Counted from the stretch's first letter, positions 49,881 to 59,361 are shown. The stretch: 64,000 nt of DNA from CAIYZT01 sp947461435 (GCA_965284435.1 OZ260083.1:2604001-2668000); one strand, 5' to 3'. Notes: generated by a model not told the origin, from the letters alone. Numbers and translations are program-made.

Positions 49881-51377
49881 ATGAATGAAGTTGCGACGAT
49901 ACGGGCAATTCTGCCAAGTCTTTCGGCCGACCAAACCGATGTTCTTCCTCATAATATCGAAGCTGAACAGCAGCTTCTGGGCGCAATCCTGACCAACAAC
50001 GATGTCTATGACCGCATCGCCAGCCTTGTGAAGCCCGAACATTTCTTTGATCCCGTCCACCAGCGCATCTTTGAACGCGCCGCCGCACGCATCCAGAAAA
50101 ACGCCCTTGCCACCCCCGTCACCTTGAAACCCTTTTTCGAAGATGACGACGGTCTGAAGGAACTGGGCGGTCCGTCCTATCTGGTCCGTCTGGCCGGGGC
50201 CGCAATTTCCGCCTTTGCCGCGCGCGACTATGCGCAGATGATCTATGATCTGGCCGTGCGGCGCGAATTGATTTCGTTGGGCCGCGATATCTCGGCCAAG
50301 GCGGCCAAGGTCGAGGTAACGAACGAACCCAAGGAACAAATCATCGAGGCCGAACAGCGGCTGTACAAGCTGGGAGAGCAGGGCGTCGCAGAACGTGGAT
50401 TTCAAAGCTTTCTCAAGGCGGTAACGGACGCAGTGAATGTGGCCAACGCCGCCTATCAGCGCGAAGGCGGCCTTGCAGGCATCTCCACCGGGTTGATTGA
50501 TCTGGATAAGAAACTGGGCGGCTTGCACCCGTCAGACCTGCTTATCCTGGCCGGTCGCCCCTCGATGGGCAAAACCTCTTTGGCCACCAACATCGCCTTC
50601 AACATCGCCAAGGCCTACAAACGGGGCCGCTTGCCCGATGGCGGCGAAGGCGCGGTCGAAGGCGGCGTTGTGGGGTTCTTTTCGCTTGAAATGAGCGCCG
50701 AGCAATTGGCCGCACGCGTTCTGTCCGAAGCCTCCGAAGTGCCGTCCGAACAAATTCGCCGCGGCGACATGACCGAGGCCGAATTTCGCCGCTTTGTCGA
50801 AGCGGCGAAGGCGCTTGAATCCTGCCCCTTGTATATCGACGATACGCCCGCATTGCCGATCTCTCAGGTCGCAGCCCGGGCCCGCCGCCTGAAACGCACC
50901 CATGGGTTGGATGTGCTGATGGTGGACTATCTGCAACTTCTCAAAGGCTCGTCCAAGGAAAACCGGGTCCAAGAAGTGTCGGAAATCACCCAAGGGCTGA
51001 AAGCGATTGCCAAGGAACTGAATATTCCCGTCGTGGCCCTGTCGCAGCTGTCGCGTCAGGTGGAAAGCCGTGAGGATAAGCGCCCCCAACTGTCAGACCT
51101 GCGCGAATCCGGCTCTATCGAACAAGACGCCGATGTTGTGATGTTCGTCTACCGCGATGAATATTATAAAGAACGCGAAAAACCGGGCGATCACGAGTTG
51201 GAAAAGATGGCGCAGTGGCAGGTCGTGATGGAACAGGTTCACGGCAAGGCCGAGGTGATCATCGGCAAGCAGCGCCACGGCCCCATCGGATCGGTCGAAC
51301 TGTCCTTTGAAGGGCGCTTTACCCGCTTTGGCAATCTGGCCAAGGCTTGGCAAAGCGGCAGCGACGACAGGTTCTAA
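49881..51377 (+). CDS. dnaB: Replicative DNA helicase
   Basis: 498 residues. Hexameric helicase that unwinds DNA ahead of the replisome. N-terminal primase-interaction domain (about 20-125, LPHNIEAEQQLLGAILTNN), then the RecA-like motor: Walker A LAGRPSMGKTSLATNIAF (about residues 222-240), Walker B LDVLMVDYLQLL and the arginine-finger region QDADVVMFVYRDEYY. ATG 49881; a GTG six bases earlier (49875) is possible. An insertion GRLPDGGEGAVEGG after Walker A is typical of alphaproteobacterial DnaB. Its stop nearly touches the convergent lpxB stop. Confidence 0.96.
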   Translation: MNEVATIRAILPSLSADQTDVLPHNIEAEQQLLGAILTNNDVYDRIASLVKPEHFFDPVHQRIFERAAARIQKNALATPVTLKPFFEDDDGLKELGGPSYLVRLAGAAISAFAARDYAQMIYDLAVRRELISLGRDISAKAAKVEVTNEPKEQIIEAEQRLYKLGEQGVAERGFQSFLKAVTDAVNVANAAYQREGGLAGISTGLIDLDKKLGGLHPSDLLILAGRPSMGKTSLATNIAFNIAKAYKRGRLPDGGEGAVEGGVVGFFSLEMSAEQLAARVLSEASEVPSEQIRRGDMTEAEFRRFVEAAKALESCPLYIDDTPALPISQVAARARRLKRTHGLDVLMVDYLQLLKGSSKENRVQEVSEITQGLKAIAKELNIPVVALSQLSRQVESREDKRPQLSDLRESGSIEQDADVVMFVYRDEYYKEREKPGDHELEKMAQWQVVMEQVHGKAEVIIGKQRHGPIGSVELSFEGRFTRFGNLAKAWQSGSDDRF

Positions 51378-52495
51378 CGCCCGATCGCCCCAAGAACAGA
51401 CCGCGCCGCGCGCAGGCCCGGCGCCTCGCCGCCGCGGCCCAGAAGGGTCATTGTGGCCTCCATCGCCGCGTTCTGCGCGTCCGGATAGGCCAGCGCATCC
51501 AGCACGGCGGCGGCAATGGGCCCCGGCTGGCACTTCGGTCCCAAAAACTCCGGGACCAGGCGGGTCTGCGAGATCAGGTTCACAAGGGTCACCGTATCCA
51601 CCCGCGCCGCGCGCCGCATCAGCCAAAAACTGAGGGGATTCATCTTGTAGGCCACCACCATCGGGCAGGCATTGGCCGCCAGTTCCAGCGAAACGGTCCC
51701 CGACGCAGCCACTGCCACATCCGCCGCCGCAAAAGCATCGCGTTTGCGCGCCGCATCGGTGATGATCTCGGGCCGCACCGGCCAATCCGCCGTCAGGTCC
51801 CGCACATCGCCTTCCACGCCCCGCACGGTTGGCAGGGCCACGCGCAGCCCCGGATGCACGCGCAGAAGATCGCCCAAGACCGCGCCAAACACCGGCGCAA
51901 GCCGGCGCACCTCGCCCCGGCGCGAACCGGGAAGCATCAGGATCAGGGGCCAGGATCCCGGCAGGGCATTGGCCCTGCCCAAGGGTTCCGCCACCACCGG
52001 ATGGCCCACGAAGTCGGCGGTCATGCCCGCCGCTGTCATATAAGGCGGCTCAAAGGGCAACAGCGTCAGCACATGGTCGATCACCCGCGCCATCTTGGCC
52101 GCCCGCCCCGGCCGCCAGGCCCAAACTGACGGCGCCACATAGTGGATGATGCGCAGATCGCGGCGCCCTGCCTTGACCAAATCGGCGACGCGCAGACAAA
52201 AATCAGGGCTGTCGATGGTGATCATCGCATCGGGCGACGCGGCCAAAGCGGCCTGCGCCGTCTGCCGGATGCGCCGCTTGAGCGGCAGGTATTTCGGCAA
52301 AACCTCAACCAACCCCATGATCGACAGTTCTTCCATGGGAAAAAGGCTGTCCAACCCTTCGGCCTGCATCAAGGGCCCGCCGACACCTTGAAACGACACA
52401 TCGGGATGCAAGGCTTTCAAACCCGCCATCAGCGCCGCCCCCAGACGATCGCCCGACGGCTCGCCCGCGATCAGGAAAAAGCTTAGCGCGCCCAC
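51374..52495 (-). CDS. lpxB: Lipid A disaccharide synthase
   Basis: 373 residues, GT19 family. Joins lipid X and UDP-2,3-diacylglucosamine to the tetra-acyl lipid A disaccharide. The N-terminal FFLIAGEPSGDRLGAALM and VVAPSVWAWRPGRAAKM segments and the central GSRRGEVRRLAPVF are characteristic. The 3'-side segment VALPTVRGV and PMVVAYKMNPLSFWLMRR complete the fold. It overlaps lpxI by 13 bases and converges with dnaB with overlapping termini. Confidence 0.95.
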   Translation of the reverse strand: MGALSFFLIAGEPSGDRLGAALMAGLKALHPDVSFQGVGGPLMQAEGLDSLFPMEELSIMGLVEVLPKYLPLKRRIRQTAQAALAASPDAMITIDSPDFCLRVADLVKAGRRDLRIIHYVAPSVWAWRPGRAAKMARVIDHVLTLLPFEPPYMTAAGMTADFVGHPVVAEPLGRANALPGSWPLILMLPGSRRGEVRRLAPVFGAVLGDLLRVHPGLRVALPTVRGVEGDVRDLTADWPVRPEIITDAARKRDAFAAADVAVAASGTVSLELAANACPMVVAYKMNPLSFWLMRRAARVDTVTLVNLISQTRLVPEFLGPKCQPGPIAAAVLDALAYPDAQNAAMEATMTLLGRGGEAPGLRAARSVLGAIGR

Positions 52496-53286
52496 AGGAA
52501 CAGACCGGTCTGATCGGCCAAGGCCTGCATGGCCGCAAGATCAAGGCAAATCACCGCCCCCGCCTGAAAGGCGATCCCGCCCAGACCGGCCCTCGCGGCC
52601 GCCTGCACGGTCTGCGTGCCCAAAGTGGGCAGATCAATGCGCAGGTCTTGCCCCGGCTTGGCTGCTTTGTAGTACAGGCCGCGCCCTTGCGCCGGATCAG
52701 GCCGCAGCGCGCCCAAAAGGGCCACCTGGGCCAGCATCGCATCGGTGCCGGCAAGCGTTTCCGCGCCAAGGCACAGGCCCTGCGCAACTACACAGCCCTG
52801 CCCCACGTCCACGGCCCCCAGCGCGGCCACAATATTGGCAGCACGCTGCGCATCGGCCTCGTCGCGCGGGCCAAGCGTTCCGGCCAAAAGGCCCGGTCCG
52901 GGCACAAGACCGGGTGCAAGATCGGCCACACCAGCGATCACGAATCCGCATTCGCCGAAAATCGCCAGAACCTCGCGCAAGGTTGCATCATCGCCCCCCT
53001 GCATGGCCGCCAAAAGCCGGGGAACCATCTGGGCCGTGGCCGGATCGAACAGCGATGGGTCAAGCCTTGGCCGCTGCACCGCCCCGGCAAAGGCCACGCG
53101 CGAGATGCCCTGATCCTCCAGCCAGCGCAAAAACAGCGCCAAACGTTCGATGCGAAACACCTGATCCGGCACCACACCTTCGGGGGGAAATCCGTCAAGC
53201 GCGCAGACAAGGGGCCGCTCGGCCAAGGCGGCCACAAGGGCGGCGGCCAGCCCCCCAGATCCCGCGATGATGGCCGTGCGGGTCAT
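52483..53286 (-). CDS. lpxI: UDP-2,3-diacylglucosamine pyrophosphatase LpxI
   Basis: 267 residues of the LpxI (DUF1009) family. Hydrolyses UDP-2,3-diacylglucosamine to lipid X at the alpha-phosphate, the step LpxH performs in E. coli. N-terminal IIAGSGGLAAALVAAL and LRWLEDQGISRVAFAGAVQRPRLDPS, then GPRDEADAQRAANIVAALGAVDVGQGCVVAQG, and the C-terminal LPTLGTQTVQAAARAGLGGIAFQAG, fit. Alphaproteobacteria generally use LpxI in place of LpxH. It sits between lpxA and lpxB, in pathway order. Confidence 0.94.
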   Translation of the reverse strand: MTRTAIIAGSGGLAAALVAALAERPLVCALDGFPPEGVVPDQVFRIERLALFLRWLEDQGISRVAFAGAVQRPRLDPSLFDPATAQMVPRLLAAMQGGDDATLREVLAIFGECGFVIAGVADLAPGLVPGPGLLAGTLGPRDEADAQRAANIVAALGAVDVGQGCVVAQGLCLGAETLAGTDAMLAQVALLGALRPDPAQGRGLYYKAAKPGQDLRIDLPTLGTQTVQAAARAGLGGIAFQAGAVICLDLAAMQALADQTGLFLWAR

Positions 53287-53293
53287 ACGCCTC

Positions 53294-54091
53294 TCACTTC
53301 GGCGTCAGGAACGAACGGTCCGAGGCGGACAGAACAAAGTCGACAATCTCGCGCACCATCGGGCTTGTTGCGGTTGCTGACAGCGCGCGGGCGCGGTCTA
53401 AAAACGCGCCCTCTCCGTCTTTCAGCGCCTCATAGGCCGCCCGCAGTGCGCTGATTTCGGCCCGGTCCACGCCGCGCCGCTTAAGGCCAATCAGGTTCAG
53501 CCCTTCCAACTCCCCGCGCGAGGCCTGCACCAAACCATGCGGGATCACATCATGGGTCACCATGGTCAGCGCGCCGATGATCGCGCCCTTACCCACCCGA
53601 ACCCATTGGTGAATGCCAGACAACCCGCCGATGATCACATCATCGCCAATCACACAATGCCCGGCAATCGCCACCTGATTGGCCAAAATGACCCGGCTGC
53701 CGACCAAGGCATCATGCCCCACATGCGCGCCCGTCATCAAAAGACAATCATCGCCCACCCGCGTCACGCCCCCGCCCCCGGCTGTCCCGGTGTTCAGCGT
53801 GGCCCCTTCGCGGATACGGCAGCGCGCGCCGACGACCAGACGGGTCTTCTCGCCCTTGTATTTCAGATCCTGCGGCACCTCGCCGACCGTGGCAAAAGGA
53901 AAAACCACCGTGCCCGCGCCCACTTCGGTCCAGCCGGTCACAACGGCATGAGATTTGATTTCCGCGCCCTCGGCCAAAGTCACATCAGCGCCGATCAGGC
54001 AAAACGGGCCCACGCGCACGCCCGCGCCAATCTTGGCCCCCTCTTCGATCATGGCCGAGGGGTGAATGATGGCCGTGCCATGAATATCCAT
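53294..54091 (-). CDS. lpxA: UDP-N-acetylglucosamine acyltransferase
   Basis: 265 residues. First acylation of UDP-GlcNAc in lipid A synthesis. Left-handed beta-helix built from hexapeptide repeats (HPSAMIEEGAKIGAGVRVGPFCLIG and onward), catalytic His in LMTGAHVGHDALVGSRVILAN, and a C-terminal helical bundle from about 190. ATG 54091 begins two bases after the fabZ stop; a TTG at 54097 is in frame and would overlap it. Acyl-chain length selected cannot be read reliably. Confidence 0.95.
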   Translation of the reverse strand: MDIHGTAIIHPSAMIEEGAKIGAGVRVGPFCLIGADVTLAEGAEIKSHAVVTGWTEVGAGTVVFPFATVGEVPQDLKYKGEKTRLVVGARCRIREGATLNTGTAGGGGVTRVGDDCLLMTGAHVGHDALVGSRVILANQVAIAGHCVIGDDVIIGGLSGIHQWVRVGKGAIIGALTMVTHDVIPHGLVQASRGELEGLNLIGLKRRGVDRAEISALRAAYEALKDGEGAFLDRARALSATATSPMVREIVDFVLSASDRSFLTPK

Positions 54092-54093
54092 GG

Positions 54094-54573
54094 TCAAGCC
54101 TTTGGAAGATCGAACATGGCCGTAAATGTCGCCTCGCAGGCCAACTCGCCCTCCACCATGGCGCGGCCTTCAAACTTCCACACCTTGCCGCCGCCGCGCA
54201 CCGCTTTGACATGCAGCTCCATCACGTCGCCCGGCACCACTTTGCGGCGGAATTTCACCCCATCCACCCCCATGAAGAACACCTTGGCGTTCTTGTCGAC
54301 CAGATCCATCGACAGACCCACCAGAACCCCCGACGTTTGCGCCATCGCCTCCACGATCATCACACCGGGGAAGATCGGCATGCCCGGAAAATGGCCCTGA
54401 AACTGGGGTTCGTTGAACGTGACATTCTTGACGCCAATGCAATGATCGTTCGGAACGATGTCATAGACCTTGTCCACCAGCAAAAACGGATAGCGATGCG
54501 GAATGATCCGCTGGATCAACTCCAGATCGGCGGTCAATGGGGCGGTGATTGCAGTGGGCGCAGTATCAGCCAT
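54094..54573 (-). CDS. fabZ: 3-hydroxyacyl-[ACP] dehydratase FabZ
   Basis: 159 residues. Hot-dog fold; removes water from 3-hydroxyacyl-ACP in fatty acid elongation and so shares a substrate pool with LpxA and LpxD. Catalytic His61 in FQGHFPGMPIFPGVMIVEAMAQ and Glu75 in the same motif. N-terminal IQRIIPHRYPFLLVDKV is the family signature. Cotranscribed with lpxA (two-base gap); a 96-base gap separates it from skp. Confidence 0.95.
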   Translation of the reverse strand: MADTAPTAITAPLTADLELIQRIIPHRYPFLLVDKVYDIVPNDHCIGVKNVTFNEPQFQGHFPGMPIFPGVMIVEAMAQTSGVLVGLSMDLVDKNAKVFFMGVDGVKFRRKVVPGDVMELHVKAVRGGGKVWKFEGRAMVEGELACEATFTAMFDLPKA

Positions 54574-54669
54574 GTCGTCTCCTCAGCGGCATCTGGCCCG
54601 GTGCGGGCCCTTGCCCCTGACTAGCAACAAGGCCGCGCTGAAACAAGGCACGCAAGCGCCAGCGCGCGA

Positions 54670-55233
54670 CTAGGGCTGTACGGGGACGGTGGGGGGCGGC
54701 GCGGGCTTTGCCAACGCATCCATGCGCCGGATCGCCTCATCGGTAATGTCGATCCGGTCAAAGGAAACAAGCACAGCCTTGTCATCCAGAATGACAAAGG
54801 CGCCGACGTCTTTCATGATCTCGCCCAGAACCGGCGCCAGCGATTGAAAGAACTTCTGCCGCTCTTCTTCGCGCTTGCGCTCCAATGCCTTGGCCTTGGC
54901 AACCTGCGCATCGCGCAGCCCCACCGCCTTGGTGTTGAAGGCCTCTGCCAGTGCTTGAAATTCCGCCGTCCCCAAACTTGGCCGGCGAAGGGTCAGGTCG
55001 CGTTCCTCCGCCTCCAAGGCCGCTTCGATCTTGCGGTTTTCCGCGGCCAAAGCGTCATTTTCCGCAGAAATCGACGCCTCAAGCGCCTTGCCCGCCGCGC
55101 TTTCGCGAAAAACGCGCTCTTTTTCCAAGGTCAAAACCGGTGTGGCCGGCGGCAAGGGCTGTGACAGCTCTTGCGCCAGCCCCGCCCCGGCCAGCACAAC
55201 CGCAAACACCGCTGACAGCCAAAGGCCCCGCAT
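54670..55233 (-). CDS. skp: Skp/OmpH periplasmic chaperone
   Basis: 187 residues with a signal peptide (MRGLWLSAVFAVVLAGAGLAQ, about 1-21). The mature part is a long charged helical hairpin (about 40-140, ENDALAAENRKIEAALEAEERD ... KAKALERKREEERQKFFQSL), which forms the tentacles of the trimer, ending in the trimer-base strands AFVILDDKAVLVSFDRIDIT. It carries unfolded outer-membrane proteins to BamA. Its ATG overlaps the bamA stop by one base. No lpxD follows it here. Confidence 0.92.
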   Translation of the reverse strand: MRGLWLSAVFAVVLAGAGLAQELSQPLPPATPVLTLEKERVFRESAAGKALEASISAENDALAAENRKIEAALEAEERDLTLRRPSLGTAEFQALAEAFNTKAVGLRDAQVAKAKALERKREEERQKFFQSLAPVLGEIMKDVGAFVILDDKAVLVSFDRIDITDEAIRRMDALAKPAPPPTVPVQP

Positions 55234-57620
55234 CAGAACTTCGTCGAAATCGTGAATTCGAACGGCTGTTCCCTGTCATAATCTTCCTTGACCAGCGCCT
55301 TCGAGAAGTTGAAGCGCAAGGGCCCGATCGGCGTTGTCCAGAACAGCGAAAGACCGGCCACAGCGCGCGGATGCATCGCATCATCCACCGCCCCACCGGT
55401 GCCGGCCGTCGTGTCCAGATTCCACACAGAGCCGACATCGAAAAACGCCCCGCCCGTGATCCCGTATTCTTCGGGAAGACCCAGCGGGAAATCAGCCTCA
55501 AACCGGGCGACGGCATAGATCGTGCCGCCAAGCGCATCTTCGTTTCCGGCCGTCAGATCGCGCGGGCCAATTCCATTCGGCTCAAAACCCCGAATCTTGC
55601 CCTTGGCGAAATAGCGCTCCGTCACGCGCGGTTCAAACCCGCCAAACCCTTTGATCAGCCCCCCTTCAAAAATGGCCCGCACGGCCACTTCGTTCTGGAA
55701 AACCTGGGTTTCGGTCAACGCCAACACGCTGCTGTCGATATATTTTGTATCGCCGCCCGCGCCCGCTACATCTTGGTTGAAACGCAGCAAGAACCGCGTA
55801 TCGGGATCCAGCCCGCCAAACTTTGTATCGAAGACATAAGAATACCCGAAGGACGAGGTTGTCAGCAGGCCTTCTTCGCCTTGCAGGATCGTTGAAGATC
55901 CGGGGTTCGATTCGTCCACATCCGGCGTCAACGGATCGTCCAGCACCAGCCGATCCACATTCGAAATCCCGTCCCGCTTGACCGAATAGCGCAGTTCAAG
56001 CCGCGCATTCTTGGACACCGGGAATTCCAGCGCCGGCGTGATAGAGCCGTCCAGCGTATCGTAATTGGCGAAATCATTGTTCGACGTGCGGTAAAGACCA
56101 TTGAACTTGAACTTCAGATCGCGCCCCAAAAGGGCCGGCTCTGCGAAGGTAAAGGAACTTTCGCGGTTATTGGTGCCGGTTTGGAACACAAAAGACAGGG
56201 CCTGCCCGCGTCCCAGAAAGTTCGTCTCGGAATAAGACACGTTGAAGCCCAGACCATTGGTCGTGCCATAGGTCGCGCCAAAGCTGATCGATCCTGTGGG
56301 CTGCTCTTCGACATTGACGTTCAGCACCACCTGATCGGGCCCATTGCCCGGTTTGGCATCAACCTGCGCATCGGCAAAAAAGCCCAAGGCGCGAATCCGT
56401 TCGGCGGCCTGACGAATTTCACGCGGGTTGAAGGGGTCCCCTTCAACCGATTTGAACTGCCGGCGCACCACTTGGTCCACCGTCGTCGTGTTGCCTTCAA
56501 TGTCGATGCGCTCCACGAAAATCCGCTCGCCGCGCACCAGTGCAAAGGCGATATCCACCGTGCCATCGCGGTCGTTGCGCGTGACCCGCGGTTCGACACG
56601 CATGAAGTTCAAACCCTGCTCCAGCGCCAGATTTTCCATCCGGGCGGTGTTGGATTCGATGACTTGCGGCGAATAGGTCACGCCTGAACGCAGCTTGTTG
56701 ACCGCCTCAAAGGGCGCCGCATCGACGCCCTCGATCTCGGATACGGTGCTGACAGACCCGATCTTGAAACTGCGACCTTCTGAAATCGTGAAGGCCACGA
56801 AGGTGGCATCGCGCTCACGGCTGACGTCGGCCGATGCGTCAAGTACCTGAAAATCGATGTAGCCGCGCGACAGATAGAAGTCTTTCAGCAGCTGCTTGTC
56901 CAACTCCACCCGCTCGGGCACGAAGGTATCACGCTGGATCAGGTTGCGCAGAAACCCCGCCTGTTTGGTTTCCAAAACCTGCCGCAATCGGCGGTCGGAA
57001 TAGTCGCGGTTGCCGATGAACGACAACCGTTCAATCTCAACCACTTTTCCTTCGGCAATCTCAAAGACCAGATCCACCCGGTTGTCGTCGCGCCGGATGA
57101 TCTTTGGCGTGATGCTGGCCGCCATGCGGCCTTTGGCGCGGTATATTTCGCTTAGCGTCGCGGCATCCGCTTCGGCCTGCGCCGGGGAATATACCAGCCG
57201 CGATTTCGACGTGATCGCCCCCGCCAATTCCTCGTCTTTCAGGCGCTTGTTTCCTTGGAAATCCACCACATTCAACATGGGGAATTCCTTGACGCGGATC
57301 ACCAGTGTTCCGTCATTGGGAACCAGTTCCACGCTTTCAAAAAGACCGGCTTGAATGATGCGCTGATAGGCCTCGTTCAAGGCGGCGGCCGACATCGAAC
57401 TGCCCTTGCCGATTCCCGCATAGGACAGAATCGTTGCGGCATCAACGCGTTGATTTCCTTCGATAACCACGTTGGAAAATGCATAATCTTGCGCCTGTGC
57501 AGACATCAAGAAGGGCTCGTAACCCACTGTAGATGAAAGCAGAACGGCAAGTGCCGACGCCCGCAAAAGTCGAAGGGTCGCCCCCGGTTTCGCTGATCCG
57601 GCTTTGGCCGTAGACGTCAT
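55233..57620 (-). CDS. bamA: Outer-membrane protein assembly factor BamA
   Basis: 795 residues. A signal peptide ending near LMSAQAQ (about residue 44), five POTRA domains (about 45-440, first FSNVVIEGNQRVDAATILSYAGIGKG, second MLNVVDFQGNKRLKDEEL), then a 16-strand Omp85 barrel with the conserved GPRDLTAGNEDALGGTIYAVARFEADFPLG region and a C-terminal Phe (FEFTISTKF), the usual beta-signal. It inserts barrels into the outer membrane. ATG 57620 preferred; a longer frame upstream lacks support. Confidence 0.95.
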   Translation of the reverse strand: MTSTAKAGSAKPGATLRLLRASALAVLLSSTVGYEPFLMSAQAQDYAFSNVVIEGNQRVDAATILSYAGIGKGSSMSAAALNEAYQRIIQAGLFESVELVPNDGTLVIRVKEFPMLNVVDFQGNKRLKDEELAGAITSKSRLVYSPAQAEADAATLSEIYRAKGRMAASITPKIIRRDDNRVDLVFEIAEGKVVEIERLSFIGNRDYSDRRLRQVLETKQAGFLRNLIQRDTFVPERVELDKQLLKDFYLSRGYIDFQVLDASADVSRERDATFVAFTISEGRSFKIGSVSTVSEIEGVDAAPFEAVNKLRSGVTYSPQVIESNTARMENLALEQGLNFMRVEPRVTRNDRDGTVDIAFALVRGERIFVERIDIEGNTTTVDQVVRRQFKSVEGDPFNPREIRQAAERIRALGFFADAQVDAKPGNGPDQVVLNVNVEEQPTGSISFGATYGTTNGLGFNVSYSETNFLGRGQALSFVFQTGTNNRESSFTFAEPALLGRDLKFKFNGLYRTSNNDFANYDTLDGSITPALEFPVSKNARLELRYSVKRDGISNVDRLVLDDPLTPDVDESNPGSSTILQGEEGLLTTSSFGYSYVFDTKFGGLDPDTRFLLRFNQDVAGAGGDTKYIDSSVLALTETQVFQNEVAVRAIFEGGLIKGFGGFEPRVTERYFAKGKIRGFEPNGIGPRDLTAGNEDALGGTIYAVARFEADFPLGLPEEYGITGGAFFDVGSVWNLDTTAGTGGAVDDAMHPRAVAGLSLFWTTPIGPLRFNFSKALVKEDYDREQPFEFTISTKF

Positions 57621-57774
57621 GGAAAGCCTCACCCTATTCTTGCTGTCATCTCCCTGACTAACGGCTTCGACCACCCTTGTCAAAAGGGCGAAAACGCCCC
57701 AATTCGGGGCGCGCGCAGAATGTTGGAAAATGGCAAGAATTGGCTCATCTGTTGCCCCGGTCAGGGCAAAAGCC

Positions 57775-57912
57775 TTAGGGCAAAAGCAGTGCCTGCCCCA
57801 AAAAGGCCCCGGCCAGCAGCCCCACAAGAACCGTGCCAAGGGTGAACAGCAGATCCCAATTCACATTCACCAGAATGCGAAACCCTTTGACCTGCTCCAG
57901 AACGTGCTGCAT
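57775..57912 (-). CDS. 45-residue single-pass membrane protein between rseP and bamA
   Basis: Short frame of 46 codons on the minus strand: start ATG at 57912, stop TAA at 57777-57775. GGAGAGAG lies just before the ATG. The protein begins MQHVLEQVKGFRILVNVNW and ends in a hydrophobic stretch (about 21-45, LLFTLGTVLVGLLAGAFLGQALLLP), so one transmembrane helix with a short cytoplasmic head. It lies in the 379-base rseP-bamA gap on the operon strand. Function unknown; the alternative is chance, but a good ribosome-binding site and coherent composition argue for a gene. Confidence 0.65.
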   Translation of the reverse strand: MQHVLEQVKGFRILVNVNWDLLFTLGTVLVGLLAGAFLGQALLLP

Positions 57913-57999
57913 GGCTCTCTCCTGACCAATGCGGCAAGGAGTGGATCAATATTGTGGCCAATTTAAGGCCAAACCGCCCGGCCCCCGGTCAGATCCCGG

Positions 58000-59346
58000 T
58001 CAGACACAGACCAGATCGTTGCGCAATGCATAGATCATCAGGCCCAAGACCAGGGCCAGCCCGATCATCGTCATCCGTCCCAGCGCCTTGGCAGAGGGCG
58101 GCTTTCCCGTCACCGCTTCCCAAGCATGAAACACCAGATGCCCGCCGTCCAGCACAGGCACCGGCATCAGGTTCATCAGGCCAATGCCCAGCGACAACAC
58201 CGCCAAGGTGCCCAAAAAGCTTTCCCACCCACTTTTCGCGGCATCACCCATGACAACCGCCATCGTGATCGCGCCGGAAATATTGCAGCTTGAAATCTGT
58301 CCTTTCACAATCGCCACGATCCCACTGATCGACGACTGCGTGACGCGAACCGTATTGTCCCAAGCCAGCGTCACAACCTCCCAAGGGCCGGGTCGCTGTG
58401 CGGCCAACTCCACCGCCAGCGCAGACGACAAACCGATCAGCCAGCGTGTTTCAAATCCGCCGTCGTCTTTCGGCAAATCGCGCCGGCGCGGCGTCAACGT
58501 CAGATCAAAACTGCTGCCTGCGCGCCAAATGGTCAGCGACACAGGGGTTCCCATCGCGGCATCCACCATCGGCGAGATATCGGCAAACCGTTGAACCGGC
58601 GTGCCATTCACGGCCAATATGACATCGCCCGGTTCAATTCCGGCATCCATCGCCGCTGATTTCGACATGACGGATCCGGCGATGGCCGGCAAAGGATACG
58701 GGCCCCTGACCAGCGTTTGCACCCCGCCGCGCAGCACCCGGTATTCAGTGCCATCGGCTGGGGGCAGATCCTGAACGGCTTTGTAAAAGCTGGCGACGTC
58801 GGGCGTCTCCACGCCGCCAATGGCCAGAATTTGATCTTGCGGCAACAGGCCGGTTTCAAACCCCGGCAAGGCCCGCACGCTGGAAATAACAGGCTTGTCT
58901 TCGTCGTTGATCACGCCCCAGATCGACACCATGGCCCCAAAGACCACCATTGTCAGCAAGACGTTGAACATCGGCCCGGCCAGAACCGTTGCGGCGCGGG
59001 CCCACAATGGCGCGCCGTGCATCGTGCGGCGCTTGTCCTGCGCCGACAGACGAGACAGCGCCGCCTCATCCGGATTGGCGGACGACGCGTTGGCATCGCC
59101 CAGAAACTTCACATAACCGCCCAGCGGTACCGCTGCCAATTGCCAGCGCGTGCCATGCCGGTCTGTGCGCGAAAAGATCACGCGCCCAAATCCCAGCGAA
59201 AACACTTCCGCATGAATGCCCGACCACCGTCCCACGATGTAATGGCCGAATTCGTGCACGAAAACGATGACCATGATCGAGATCAGAAAAAAGGCAACCG
59301 TCCACGCGCCATCGCCAAGCGAGGCCAATACAGTCTCAATGGTCAT
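58000..59346 (-). CDS. rseP: Site-2 zinc metalloprotease RseP
   Basis: 448 residues. Intramembrane protease of the sigmaE-type regulon and signal-peptide cleanup. Zinc site HEFGH (His31, Glu32, His35), third ligand in the LNLMPVPVLDGGH segment near the C-terminus. Two PDZ domains lie between (about 115-290; PQDQILAIGGVETPD and IEPGDVILAVNGTP). Three to four membrane helices. Between dxr (15 bases apart) and the small protein preceding bamA. Confidence 0.94.
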   Translation of the reverse strand: MTIETVLASLGDGAWTVAFFLISIMVIVFVHEFGHYIVGRWSGIHAEVFSLGFGRVIFSRTDRHGTRWQLAAVPLGGYVKFLGDANASSANPDEAALSRLSAQDKRRTMHGAPLWARAATVLAGPMFNVLLTMVVFGAMVSIWGVINDEDKPVISSVRALPGFETGLLPQDQILAIGGVETPDVASFYKAVQDLPPADGTEYRVLRGGVQTLVRGPYPLPAIAGSVMSKSAAMDAGIEPGDVILAVNGTPVQRFADISPMVDAAMGTPVSLTIWRAGSSFDLTLTPRRRDLPKDDGGFETRWLIGLSSALAVELAAQRPGPWEVVTLAWDNTVRVTQSSISGIVAIVKGQISSCNISGAITMAVVMGDAAKSGWESFLGTLAVLSLGIGLMNLMPVPVLDGGHLVFHAWEAVTGKPPSAKALGRMTMIGLALVLGLMIYALRNDLVCV

Positions 59347-59361
59347 CCTGCCTCCGCGGCG

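Noticed and set aside
57621..57839. 73-codon N-terminal extension of bamA
   Set aside because: The added residues have no signal-peptide or POTRA character and overlap the 45-residue protein; the signal peptide follows ATG 57620.
57761..57961. 66-residue minus-strand frame overlapping the 45-residue protein
   Set aside because: It has no ribosome-binding site, a Ser/Gly/His-rich random composition, and a competing frame with a much better start.
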